Positions 34,708 through 43,509 of a stretch of 64,000 nt of DNA are shown one piece after another (position 1 is the first letter of the stretch; the number at the start of each line of letters is the position of its first letter). The DNA is from Sphingomonas sp. (GTDB lineage: Bacteria; Pseudomonadota; Alphaproteobacteria; Sphingomonadales; Sphingomonadaceae): contig NZ_QFOB01000012.1 in NCBI RefSeq assembly GCF_003248515.1, positions 84,198 to 148,197 of the forward strand. Reading direction: 5' to 3'. A program made the translations under genes and the position numbers. Below the pieces are notes generated by a model. The model had not been told where the DNA came from. It saw nothing but the letters and a program-made list of their open reading frames with translations, and ran no database searches.

Positions 34708-36993
34708 ATGGCCGACAGCGAGACACGCAAGCTGCAGGTCGCCAATGCGCGACCGGACGATTCTGGGCGCGGCCTCGCCCGCCTTTCCCGTTCCACCATG
34801 GGCGCCCTGGGCCTCACCGAAGGCGACGTCGTCGAGATTGTGGGCCGCCGGGGGACACCGGCCCGCGCCGTGCTGCCCTACCCGGAGGATGAGGGGCTCG
34901 ATATCCTGCGGCTGGATGGCCTCCAGCGCGCCAATGCCGGCATCGGATCGGGCGATTATGTCGAGGTGCGCAAGGCCGTGAGCCAGCCGGCGCAGCGTGT
35001 GGTTTTCGCGCCCGCGCAGCAGAATCTGCGGTTGCAGGGGTCGGGCGAGGCGCTGAAGCGCAGCTTCGGCATGCGGCCGATCACGGCGGGCGATGTCGTC
35101 GCCACCACCGGCCAGCAGCGGCTGGATCAGGGCGACATGCCGTCTGCGCTGCGCACGATGCTCAACGCGCCGGCTTTTTCGTTGCAGGAAATCCGGCTGA
35201 CCGTGATTTCCACGACGCCCAAGGGCATCGTTCATATCGACGAGAATACCGACGTCGAGCTGCGCACCGAATATACGCCGGTGCGCGAGGATGGCGGCCG
35301 CCGCGCGGACGTGACCTATGACGATATCGGCGGGCTCGGCGCCACGGTGGATCAGGTCCGCGAGATGGTGGAGCTGCCGCTGCGCTATCCGGAGCTGTTC
35401 CAGCGCCTCGGCGTGGATCCGCCCAAGGGCGTGCTGCTCTATGGCCCTCCGGGCACCGGCAAGACGCGCCTCGCGCGCGCCGTGGCGAACGAAAGCCATG
35501 CGCATTTCTTCCTGATCAACGGTCCGGAGATCATGGGCTCGGCCTATGGCGAGTCTGAAAAGCGCCTGCGCGAGATTTTCGAGGAGGCGACGCAGAATGC
35601 GCCCTCGATCATCTTCATCGACGAGATCGATTCGATCGCACCCAAGCGCGGGCAGACGACCGGCGAGGCGGAAAAGCGCCTCGTCGCCCAGTTGCTCACG
35701 TTGATGGACGGGCTGGAGCCGCGCGCGAACCTCGTCATCATCGCGGCCACCAATCGGCCGGAGGCGCTGGACGAGGCGCTGCGGCGCCCCGGCCGCTTCG
35801 ATCGCGAGATCGTGATCGGCGTGCCGGACGAGCGCGGACGGCGCGAGATATTGGGCATCCATGCGCGGGGCATGCCGCTGGGCGATCGGGTGGATCTGGA
35901 TGAGCTGGCGCGCCAGACCTATGGCTTTGTCGGTGCGGATCTGGCCGCGCTGGCGCGCGAGGCGGCGATCGAGGCGGTGCGGCGGATCATGCCGCGCCTG
36001 AACCTTGAGGAGAAGACGATCCCGCCCGAGGTGCTGGATACGCTTTCGGTGACGCGCGAGGATTTCCAGGAGGCGATCAAGCGCGTCCAGCCTTCGGCCA
36101 TGCGCGAAGTGATGGTGCAAGCGCCGAACGTGGGCTGGGACGATGTCGGTGGCCTCGACGAGGCGCGCGAGCGGCTGCGCGAAGGCGTGGAACTGCCGCT
36201 CAAGGATCCCGAGGCGTTTCGCCGGCTGGGCATCCGCCCGGCCAAGGGCTTCCTGCTATATGGGCCGCCCGGAACGGGCAAGACGCTGCTTGCGAAGGCG
36301 GTGGCGCGCGAGGCGCAGGCCAATTTCATCGCCACCAAATCCAGCGACCTTCTCTCCAAATGGTATGGCGAGAGCGAGCAGCAGATTGCGCGGCTCTTTT
36401 CCCGCGCGCGGCAGGTGGCGCCCTGCGTGATCTTCATCGACGAGCTGGACAGCCTCGTCCCCGCGCGGGGCGGGGGGCTGGGCGAGCCGGCGGTGACGGA
36501 GCGTGTGGTCAACACGATCCTGGCCGAGATGGACGGGCTGGAGGAATTGCAGTCGGTCGTCGTGATCGGCGCGACCAACCGGCCCAACCTGATCGATCCG
36601 GCCCTGCTGCGGCCGGGCCGGCTGGATGAACTGATCTACGTCTCCGTGCCCGACGAAGCCGGGCGCCGGCGGATCCTCGGCATCCACACCGCGAAGATGC
36701 CGCTGGCCGACGATGTCGATCTCGACGGGCTGGCGCGCCGGACCGAGCGTTTCTCGGGCGCCGATCTTGAGGATCTGGTGCGTCGGGCGGGGTTGGGCGC
36801 GCTCCGGGAATCGCTGGAGACGCGGCAGGTGACGGCGGCGCATTTCGCGCGTGCGCTGGAAGAGACGCGCGCTTCCGTGACGCCTGAGATCGAGCGCGAA
36901 TATGAGCAGATCCAGGCGCGGCTGAAGCAGGATTCGCTCGCGCTGGAGCCGATCGGCTTCGTCTCGCCGGGCATGCTCAAGCCGCGCAGCTAG
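34708..36993 (+). CDS. CDC48/VAT-like double AAA+ ATPase
   Basis: Protein of 761 residues with the layout of Cdc48/p97/VAT. An N domain (about 1-190, including LARLSRSTMGALGLTEGDVVEI) is followed by two AAA modules. D1 has Walker A GPPGTGKT at 246-253 and Walker B IIFIDEIDSIAPKR; D2 has Walker A GPPGTGKT at 519-526 and VIFIDELDSLVPAR. Cdc48-type proteins unfold substrates and hand them to proteases. ATG 34708 is chosen for the AAGGAG upstream. The usual C-terminal extension is short. Bacterial members are well known but uncommon, and their partners are unclear. Confidence 0.92.
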   Translation: MADSETRKLQVANARPDDSGRGLARLSRSTMGALGLTEGDVVEIVGRRGTPARAVLPYPEDEGLDILRLDGLQRANAGIGSGDYVEVRKAVSQPAQRVVFAPAQQNLRLQGSGEALKRSFGMRPITAGDVVATTGQQRLDQGDMPSALRTMLNAPAFSLQEIRLTVISTTPKGIVHIDENTDVELRTEYTPVREDGGRRADVTYDDIGGLGATVDQVREMVELPLRYPELFQRLGVDPPKGVLLYGPPGTGKTRLARAVANESHAHFFLINGPEIMGSAYGESEKRLREIFEEATQNAPSIIFIDEIDSIAPKRGQTTGEAEKRLVAQLLTLMDGLEPRANLVIIAATNRPEALDEALRRPGRFDREIVIGVPDERGRREILGIHARGMPLGDRVDLDELARQTYGFVGADLAALAREAAIEAVRRIMPRLNLEEKTIPPEVLDTLSVTREDFQEAIKRVQPSAMREVMVQAPNVGWDDVGGLDEARERLREGVELPLKDPEAFRRLGIRPAKGFLLYGPPGTGKTLLAKAVAREAQANFIATKSSDLLSKWYGESEQQIARLFSRARQVAPCVIFIDELDSLVPARGGGLGEPAVTERVVNTILAEMDGLEELQSVVVIGATNRPNLIDPALLRPGRLDELIYVSVPDEAGRRRILGIHTAKMPLADDVDLDGLARRTERFSGADLEDLVRRAGLGALRESLETRQVTAAHFARALEETRASVTPEIEREYEQIQARLKQDSLALEPIGFVSPGMLKPRS

Positions 36994-37105
36994 GCGGATC
37001 CGGGCCGTTGGGCCGGGGGTTGGGCAGGCGGGAACCCCGGGCTTCGGGCGGGGTGCTCGCCGCCCGGGTTTACCCCTCCGGCAGGGAGCCGCATTTCTCC
37101 GCCGG

Positions 37106-37426
37106 CTATCGCGCCCAGCGATAGCCGCGCGTCACGCCCGCGACGATCACCTCGTAATTCTCATACCATTCGGCCCGGCCCCGTGCGCGGATGGCGGCAT
37201 GGCCCGCATGATTGCGCCAGGCGATCGCGGCTTCTTCATCGGCCCAGTAGCTGATCGTGATTCCGTGCCCGTCCGTGTCGCGCACGCTATCGATACCGAG
37301 AAAGCCGGGCTGGCGCCGCGCCTCCTCGTCCATCATCTTCGCGGCGGCGGCATAGCCCGCTTCATCAAGCCCATTGCGCAGGCTGCGGAAGATCACCGCG
37401 ATGCCGGAACGTTTCGTCTCGTCCAT
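37106..37426 (-). CDS. Antibiotic-biosynthesis-monooxygenase-domain protein
   Basis: Small soluble protein of 106 residues with a ferredoxin-like ABM fold: GIAVIFRSLR at the start, PGFLGIDSVRD, ISYWADEEAAIAWRNHAGHAAIRARGRAEWY. The last stretch is typical of YqjZ/JHP-like ABM members. Such proteins include haem-degrading and quinol monooxygenases, and many are of unknown role. It is divergent from the following methyltransferase gene and not in an obvious operon. Confidence 0.8.
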   Translation of the reverse strand: MDETKRSGIAVIFRSLRNGLDEAGYAAAAKMMDEEARRQPGFLGIDSVRDTDGHGITISYWADEEAAIAWRNHAGHAAIRARGRAEWYENYEVIVAGVTRGYRWAR

Positions 37427-37529
37427 GACCTCCCCTCTTTGGATTGCGTTGGTCCGGATGACGCCTCGCTTGCGTTTGCGTTGCGCATTTGCGACGGGTC
37501 AAAATTCGGAAAGTTCAAAGGACGATAAG

Positions 37530-38153
37530 ATGACCTCACCTTCGGGGGAGCAGGTGCTCAAGCGGAGCGGTACACGCCGCGGGAAGGCCAAGCTGGGGCC
37601 GATGGGCATGTTCTTCCGGGAATTCCTGAGGCATCCCGTGATGGTCGGCTCGATCATTCCTTCGTCCAACAAGCTGATCGGCCACATGCTCTCCCGCACG
37701 GATTGGGAGAATACCAGGCTTTTCGTGGAATATGGGCCGGGCGTAGGCACGTTCACGCAGGCAATCCTCGATCGGCTGGGGCCGGATGGCACCTATATCG
37801 CGATCGATACGAACCGCGAATTCATCGACTATCTTGGCGATCGCTTCCACGATCCGCGCTTCGTCCCCGTCCATGGCTCGGCCACCGACGTTCGCCAGAT
37901 CATCGCCGACAATGGCCATGAGCATGCCGATTATGTCCTTTCCGGCCTGCCTTTCTCCACGCTGCCGCCGGGAATCGGCCCGAAGATCGCAATCGAGACG
38001 CATGCGGCGCTCCGCGTGGGCGGCGCCTTCCTTGTCTATCAGTTCAATCCGAAATGCCGCGATTTCATGGCGCTGGCGTTCGATCGCATCGATCACGCCT
38101 TCGAGCCGATCAACATTCCCCCGGCCCAGCTCTACTGGGGCTGGAAGGACTGA
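37530..38153 (+). CDS. SAM-dependent methyltransferase, phospholipid N-methyltransferase-like
   Basis: Soluble protein of 207 residues. The SAM-binding motif EYGPGVGTFTQAIL appears near residue 71, preceded by FFREFLRHPVMVGSIIPSS, which is characteristic of PmtA-type phospholipid N-methyltransferases and KsgA-like proteins. A second conserved stretch is YVLSGLPFSTLP. It may methylate phosphatidylethanolamine, but this cannot be separated from related methyltransferases by sequence alone. AAAGGA precedes the start. It is convergent with gltB. Confidence 0.72.
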   Translation: MTSPSGEQVLKRSGTRRGKAKLGPMGMFFREFLRHPVMVGSIIPSSNKLIGHMLSRTDWENTRLFVEYGPGVGTFTQAILDRLGPDGTYIAIDTNREFIDYLGDRFHDPRFVPVHGSATDVRQIIADNGHEHADYVLSGLPFSTLPPGIGPKIAIETHAALRVGGAFLVYQFNPKCRDFMALAFDRIDHAFEPINIPPAQLYWGWKD

Positions 38154-38181
38154 CCGCCACGAGGCTGCCCGAAGCCGCGCT

Positions 38182-38208
38182 GTCATCCTGAACCGGGTTC
38201 AGGATGAC
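38182..38208. repeat. 13-bp palindrome GTCATCCTGAACC/GGTTCAGGATGAC
   Basis: A perfect 13-bp inverted repeat around one G in the convergent gap between the methyltransferase gene and gltB. The same sequence type is common between genes of sphingomonads. It may serve as a bidirectional transcription end. Confidence 0.65.
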
Positions 38209-38285
38209 GTGAACGGATTATCGCGGGCGCGGGGCCAGACGTCAGACCCCTCCAGTCTCACCTTTCCGCAGCCGCGTCGTTCAGC

Positions 38286-38308
38286 GCCTCTCCCGTGAGG
38301 GGAGAGGC
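38286..38308. repeat. 9-bp hairpin GCCTCTCCC/GGGAGAGGC before the gltB stop
   Basis: GCCTCTCCC (38286-38294) pairs with GGGAGAGGC (38300-38308) around GTGAG. It lies 9 bases beyond the end of gltB and, with the palindrome at 38182, is a likely 3' end structure of the gltD-DUF2059-gltB transcript, although there is no T-run. Confidence 0.45.
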
Positions 38309-38317
38309 AGCGGCGGA

Positions 38318-41300
38318 TTACTCCGCCGCCACCATCTCCGCATCCTGATCGTCCAGCGGCTGTTCGAGCCGCGTGACCATCTCCTTCGGCACCACCTGCC
38401 AGAAACGATCCCGCCAGCGATCCCAATCGTCGAGGATCGTGTTGGACCATTTGCTGTCGGTCGCGATCGCATGCGCCGCGATCAGCGATCGCAGGCGCTG
38501 CTCCCAATAGGTGGAGGCGAGGCGCTGCCAGAGGATGCTCTCCGGATTGGCGTGGGCCGGGAAGCTGCCATCCTCATCCAGCACGAAGGCCATGCCGCCC
38601 GTCATCCCCGCGCCGAAATTCTCGCCCGTGCGGCCGAGGATCACGGCGGTGCCGCCGGTCATATATTCGCAGCCGTTCGCGCCGCAGCCTTCCACCACCA
38701 CGGTCGCGCCCGAATTGCGCACCGCGAAACGCTCGCCCGCCTGGCCCGCCGCATAGAGCTTGCCCGAAGTCGCGCCGTAGAGGACGGTATTGCCGATGAT
38801 CGTGTTGGCGCGGCTTTCCAGCGGGCTGGAGACCGTGGGCCGCACGATGATCGTGCCACCTGAAAGCCCCTTGCCCACATAGTCATTGGCCTCGCCCATC
38901 ACTTCCAGCGTGAGGCCCTTGACCGAGAAGGCGCCCAGCGACTGGCCGGCCGAGCCGCGCAGCTTCACATGGACATGGCCTTCGGCAAGCGAGTCCATGC
39001 CATATTTGGAGGTGATCTCGGCCGAGAAGCGCGTGCCCACGGCACGATGCGTGTTCCGCACCGTATAGGTGAGCTGCATCTTCTCGCGCCGTTCGAACAC
39101 GGCCTTGGCATCGCGGATCATCTGCGCGTCCAGGCTGTCCGGCACCTCGTTGCGGAAGGTGTCGATCTGGAAGCGACGCTTGTCGTCCGCCGCGTCCACC
39201 TTGGCGAGGATCGGGTTGAGATCCAGATCGTCGAGATGCTCGGCCCCGCGGCTCACCTGCCGCAGCAATTCGGTGCGGCCGATGATCGCATCCAGGCTGG
39301 GCACGCCCAGCCGCGCCAGGATCTCGCGCACCTCCTCGGCGATGAAGGTCATCAGGTTGATGACCTTTTCAGGCGTGCCGACGAATTTCTGGCGCAGCGC
39401 CTCGTCCTGCGTGCAGACGCCCACCGGGCAGGTGTTCGAATGGCACTGGCGCACCATGATGCAGCCCATCGCGACCAGGCTCAGCGTGCCGATGCCGAAT
39501 TCCTCGGCGCCCAATATGGCGGCGATCACGATGTCGCGGCCGGTCTTGAGGCCGCCGTCCGTACGCAGCTTCACGCGGTGGCGCAGGCCGTTGAGCGTCA
39601 GCACCTGGTTGACCTCGCTGAGGCCCATTTCCCACGGCGTGCCGGCAAACTTCACGCTGGTCTGCGGGGAGGCGCCCGTGCCGCCGACATTGCCGGCGAC
39701 GAGGATCGCATCCGCATGCGCCTTGGCGACGCCCGCCGCCACCGTGCCGATGCCGGCCGAGGAGACGAGCTTCACGCAGACGCGCGCGCGCGGGTTGATC
39801 TGCTTCAGATCGTAGATGAGCTGCGCCAGATCCTCGATCGAATAGATGTCGTGATGCGGCGGCGGCGAGATGAGCGTCACGCCCGGCGTCGAATGCCGCA
39901 GCTTCGCGATCATCTCGGTCACCTTGAAGCCGGGCAGCTGCCCGCCCTCGCCGGGCTTGGCACCCTGCGCGACCTTGATCTCCACCTCTTCGGCAGAGCC
40001 GAGATATTCGGCGGTGACGCCGAAGCGGCCCGAGGCGATCTGCTTGATGACCGAATTGGCGTTGTCGCCATTCTCATAGGGCTTGAAGCGGCGCTTATCC
40101 TCGCCGCCCTCGCCCGAAACGGCCTTCGCGCCGATGCGGTTCATCGCGATCGCCAGCGTCTCGTGCGCCTCCGGGGAAAGCGCGCCAAGGCTCATGCCGG
40201 GCGTGACGAAGCGCTTGCGGATTTCGGTGATCGCCTCGACCGAATCGATCGGGATCGGCTCCCTGGCCCAGTTGAACTCCAGGAGATCGCGCAGATAGAT
40301 GGGGGGCAGATCGCGCACCCCGCGCGAAAATTGCAGATACTGGCTGTAGCTGTCGTTCGTCACCGACGTCTGCAGCAGATGCATCAGCTGGGCCGAATAG
40401 GCATGGCTCTCACCGCCCGAACGCTGGCGATAGAAGCCGCCGATGGGCAGCGTGGAGACGCCCTCGTCGAACGCGGGATCGTGGCGCAGCTTCGCCGAAT
40501 ATTGCAGCGACGCATAGCCTTCGCCCGAAATCTTCGTGGGCATGCCCGGAAAGAGATCGTTGACGAGCGCGCGGCTGAGGCCGACCGCCTCGAAATTATA
40601 GCCGCCACGATAGGAGGAGATCACCGCGATCCCCATCTTCGACATGATCTTGAGCAGGCCCTCGTCGATCGCCTTGCGCCAGCGCTTGAAGCAATCCTTG
40701 AGCGGCAGATCGCCGAACAGGCCGCGCGCATGGCGGTCCGCGATCGCGGCCTCCGCCAGATAGGCGTTCACCGTGGTGGCGCCCACGCCGATCAGCACCG
40801 CATAATAATGGGTGTCGAGGCACTCCGCCGAGCGCACGTTCACCGAGGCATAGGAGCGCAGCCCCTTGCGCACGAGATGCGTGTGCACGGCGGCCGCCGC
40901 CAGCACCATCGCGATCGATACGCGCTCGGCCGATACGCCCTCGTCCGTCAGGAACAGCTCGCTCTTGCCCTCGCGCACGGCCTGCTCCGCCTCGGCCCGC
41001 ACGCGGGCGATGGCGTGGCGCAGCGAATCCGGGCCGCCATTGGCCGCATAGGTGCAATCGATCTCCGCGTGGCTGCTCGCGAAATGCGCCTTCAGCGTCG
41101 CCCAGTCGGTGCTGGTCAGCACCGGCGAATCCAGCACGAGCACGCCCGATTGCTGGGCTTCCGTGTCGAGGATGTTGGCGAGATTTCCGAAGCGCGTCTT
41201 CAGGCTCATCACGCGGGTTTCGCGCAGGGAGTCGATCGGCGGATTGGTCACCTGGCTGAAATTCTGGCGGAAGAAATGGCTGATGAGCCGCGCTTTGTCG

Positions 41301-42865
41301 GAAATGACGGCCAGCGGCGTATCGTCGCCCATCGATCCCACCGCTTCCTTCGCGGTTTCGACCTGGGGCGCGAGGATCAGCTCCATATCCTCCATCGTCT
41401 GGCCCGCCGCTACCTGGCGACGGATCAGTTCGGCACGGCTATATTGCGGCACATGGTTGCCCGATGGCGCGGGCAGATCGTCCAGCGTGCGGAAGCCCTT
41501 CACCCATTCCGCATAGGGGGCTTCGGCCGCGATGCGCGTCTTGATCTCCGCATCCTCGTAGAAGCGGCCTTCCACGAGATCGATCGCGATCATCTGGCCG
41601 GGGCCCATGCGGCCCTTCGCCACGGCCGAGCTTTCCGGCACGACGACCATGCCCGCTTCCGAACCCACGATCAGCAGATTGTCCGCCGTGCGCAGCGTGC
41701 GCAGCGGGCGCAGCGCGTTGCGATCGACGCCGGCCACCACCCAGCGGCCGTCCGTCATCGCCAGCGCGGCCGGGCCGTCCCACGGCTCCATCACGCTCGC
41801 GAAATAATTGTACATCGCGTCCACGTCCGGGGCGAGATCGGCGCCCTGCCACGCTTCGGGCACGAGCATCAGCTTCGCGGTCGGCGCGTCGCGGCCCGAA
41901 CGACAGATCGTCTCGAACACGGCATCCAGCGCCGCCGTGTCGGAGGCGCCCGCCGGGATGAGCGGCTTGATCTCTTCCGAATGCTGGCCGAACGCCAGCG
42001 AAGCCATCTTGATCTCGTGGCTCTTCATCCAGTTCTTGTTGCCGCGGATCGTGTTGATCTCGCCATTGTGGGCAAGGCAACGGAACGGCTGCGCCAGCCA
42101 CCATTGCGGAAAGGTGTTGGTGGAATAACGCTGGTGGAAGATCGCCACGCGGCTGACGAAGCGATCGTCGCGCAGATCCGGATAGAAGACGGACAGCTCC
42201 TCGGCGAGGAACAGGCCCTTGTAGATGATCGAGCGCGTGGAGAGGCTGCAGATGTAGCAGCCCTGCACCTGCGCCTCGATCAGCTTCTTTTCGATCCGGC
42301 GGCGAACCAGATAGAGCTTCTTTTCGAACTCCGCCTCGCTCTCCTCGTCCGGCAGCGGGCCGGCGATCATGATCTGTTCGATCTCGGGGCGAGTCTGCAT
42401 CGCCTTCTCGCCGATCACGGAGATGTCGACGGGCACCTGGCGCCAGCCATAGATGGTGTAGCCGAAATCGATGATCTCGCTCTCGATGATCGTGCGGCAG
42501 GCTTCCTGCGCGCCCAGATCGGTGCGCGGCAGGAAGATCATGCCCACGGCCAGCCGGTTCGGGCGCGGGCGATGGCCGGCGCTCTCGATCGCGTCGTCGA
42601 AGAAGGCGGCGGGGATATCGAGATGGATGCCGGCGCCGTCGCCGGTCTTGCCGTCCGCATCCACGGCGCCGCGATGCCACACGGCCTTCAGTGCATCGAT
42701 CGCCGCGGTGACGACGCGGCGCGAGGCCTTGCCATCGGTGGCGGCGACGAGACCGACGCCGCAGGCATCGCCCTCGAATTCGGGACGATACATGCCCTCG
42801 TTCGCGATCCGCTCGCGTTCGGCGGCGGAGGGCAGGGGCAGATCGTGGATCGTGGTGGTCGTCAT
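38318..42865 (-). CDS. gltB: Glutamate synthase large subunit
   Basis: Large subunit of NADPH-dependent glutamate synthase (1515 residues). It releases ammonia from glutamine and adds it to 2-oxoglutarate; electrons come from the small subunit. The class II glutaminase domain begins at Cys35 (in GDACGVGLVA), which becomes the N-terminal nucleophile after removal of a 34-residue propeptide. The FMN-binding synthase domain and the [3Fe-4S] cysteines follow (CIMVRQCHSNTCPVGVC), and the C-terminal beta-helix is glycine-rich (GGTAVILGRTGENFGAGMTGG). ATG 42865 fits the propeptide length. It is the last gene of the gltD-DUF2059-gltB run. Confidence 0.96.
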   Translation of the reverse strand: MTTTTIHDLPLPSAAERERIANEGMYRPEFEGDACGVGLVAATDGKASRRVVTAAIDALKAVWHRGAVDADGKTGDGAGIHLDIPAAFFDDAIESAGHRPRPNRLAVGMIFLPRTDLGAQEACRTIIESEIIDFGYTIYGWRQVPVDISVIGEKAMQTRPEIEQIMIAGPLPDEESEAEFEKKLYLVRRRIEKKLIEAQVQGCYICSLSTRSIIYKGLFLAEELSVFYPDLRDDRFVSRVAIFHQRYSTNTFPQWWLAQPFRCLAHNGEINTIRGNKNWMKSHEIKMASLAFGQHSEEIKPLIPAGASDTAALDAVFETICRSGRDAPTAKLMLVPEAWQGADLAPDVDAMYNYFASVMEPWDGPAALAMTDGRWVVAGVDRNALRPLRTLRTADNLLIVGSEAGMVVVPESSAVAKGRMGPGQMIAIDLVEGRFYEDAEIKTRIAAEAPYAEWVKGFRTLDDLPAPSGNHVPQYSRAELIRRQVAAGQTMEDMELILAPQVETAKEAVGSMGDDTPLAVISDKARLISHFFRQNFSQVTNPPIDSLRETRVMSLKTRFGNLANILDTEAQQSGVLVLDSPVLTSTDWATLKAHFASSHAEIDCTYAANGGPDSLRHAIARVRAEAEQAVREGKSELFLTDEGVSAERVSIAMVLAAAAVHTHLVRKGLRSYASVNVRSAECLDTHYYAVLIGVGATTVNAYLAEAAIADRHARGLFGDLPLKDCFKRWRKAIDEGLLKIMSKMGIAVISSYRGGYNFEAVGLSRALVNDLFPGMPTKISGEGYASLQYSAKLRHDPAFDEGVSTLPIGGFYRQRSGGESHAYSAQLMHLLQTSVTNDSYSQYLQFSRGVRDLPPIYLRDLLEFNWAREPIPIDSVEAITEIRKRFVTPGMSLGALSPEAHETLAIAMNRIGAKAVSGEGGEDKRRFKPYENGDNANSVIKQIASGRFGVTAEYLGSAEEVEIKVAQGAKPGEGGQLPGFKVTEMIAKLRHSTPGVTLISPPPHHDIYSIEDLAQLIYDLKQINPRARVCVKLVSSAGIGTVAAGVAKAHADAILVAGNVGGTGASPQTSVKFAGTPWEMGLSEVNQVLTLNGLRHRVKLRTDGGLKTGRDIVIAAILGAEEFGIGTLSLVAMGCIMVRQCHSNTCPVGVCTQDEALRQKFVGTPEKVINLMTFIAEEVREILARLGVPSLDAIIGRTELLRQVSRGAEHLDDLDLNPILAKVDAADDKRRFQIDTFRNEVPDSLDAQMIRDAKAVFERREKMQLTYTVRNTHRAVGTRFSAEITSKYGMDSLAEGHVHVKLRGSAGQSLGAFSVKGLTLEVMGEANDYVGKGLSGGTIIVRPTVSSPLESRANTIIGNTVLYGATSGKLYAAGQAGERFAVRNSGATVVVEGCGANGCEYMTGGTAVILGRTGENFGAGMTGGMAFVLDEDGSFPAHANPESILWQRLASTYWEQRLRSLIAAHAIATDSKWSNTILDDWDRWRDRFWQVVPKEMVTRLEQPLDDQDAEMVAAE

Positions 42866-42879
42866 CGTCCGGCCATCCT

Positions 42880-43509
42880 TCAATTGGGCGTGGACATGAG
42901 GGGGGTCAGCTCGCGCTGGATCTCGGGCTGCAACTCGGCCATGGCCGGCGCGATCCGCTTCGGAATCTCCGCCTGCACCCAGGCAGTCGTCTGGGCGAGC
43001 ACTTCGGGCATCTTCTCGTTCATCCGCTTGCCCAGCGGCGTGCGATAGAAAGCCGCGATGGCCTTCAGGTCCGCGACCGAGAAGCTCTGGGCGTAGAGGC
43101 GGATCGTGCGCGCCTCCACTTCCGGCTGCATCTCCGTCACGATCTTGGCCATGATCGCGGCCTGCTTCGTGCCGAGCCGGGCGAGCGCCGCATCCCAAGC
43201 CTGCGGATTGGTGGCGCGCTTCATCCGCATCTGCGAATTCTGATCGACAAAGGCGCTCAGCGCCGCGCCGGAGCGCATCAGCGAGAGTGTCTTCTCATTG
43301 CCCGCGAGCATCACCGCGCGGACGTTGCTGGCCTCGAACAGATCGCGCGCCGCCGCTTCGGCCGCCGGATCGAGCGGCGCTGCGGATTCGGCCGCTGCCG
43401 CCGGTGCCGATGCCGCCGCGGGCGCCCCGGCAGGAGCCTGCGCAAGCGCGGGCAGCGGCAGGGCTGCCAGCATCAGGCAGGCGAGCGCCCGTGCGCCGGG
43501 GCGGCTCAT
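42880..43509 (-). CDS. DUF2059 exported protein
   Basis: Protein of 209 residues with signal peptide MSRPGARALACLMLAALPLP, then an Ala/Pro-rich linker and a C-terminal DUF2059 domain (VADLKAIAAFYRTPLGKRMNEKMPEV), of unknown function; secreted, so probably periplasmic. Its ATG overlaps the gltD stop in ATGA (43506-43509), and it lies 14 bases upstream of gltB. It is thus wedged into the glutamate synthase operon, and its translation is coupled to gltD. A role in glutamate metabolism is not implied by the sequence. Confidence 0.83.
   Translation of the reverse strand: MSRPGARALACLMLAALPLPALAQAPAGAPAAASAPAAAAESAAPLDPAAEAAARDLFEASNVRAVMLAGNEKTLSLMRSGAALSAFVDQNSQMRMKRATNPQAWDAALARLGTKQAAIMAKIVTEMQPEVEARTIRLYAQSFSVADLKAIAAFYRTPLGKRMNEKMPEVLAQTTAWVQAEIPKRIAPAMAELQPEIQRELTPLMSTPN

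Noticed and set aside
38969..43048. Open frame of 1359 codons on the plus strand
   Set aside because: Antisense to gltB in high-GC DNA; no family similarity, low-complexity His/Arg/Ala-rich translation, and gltB is certain.
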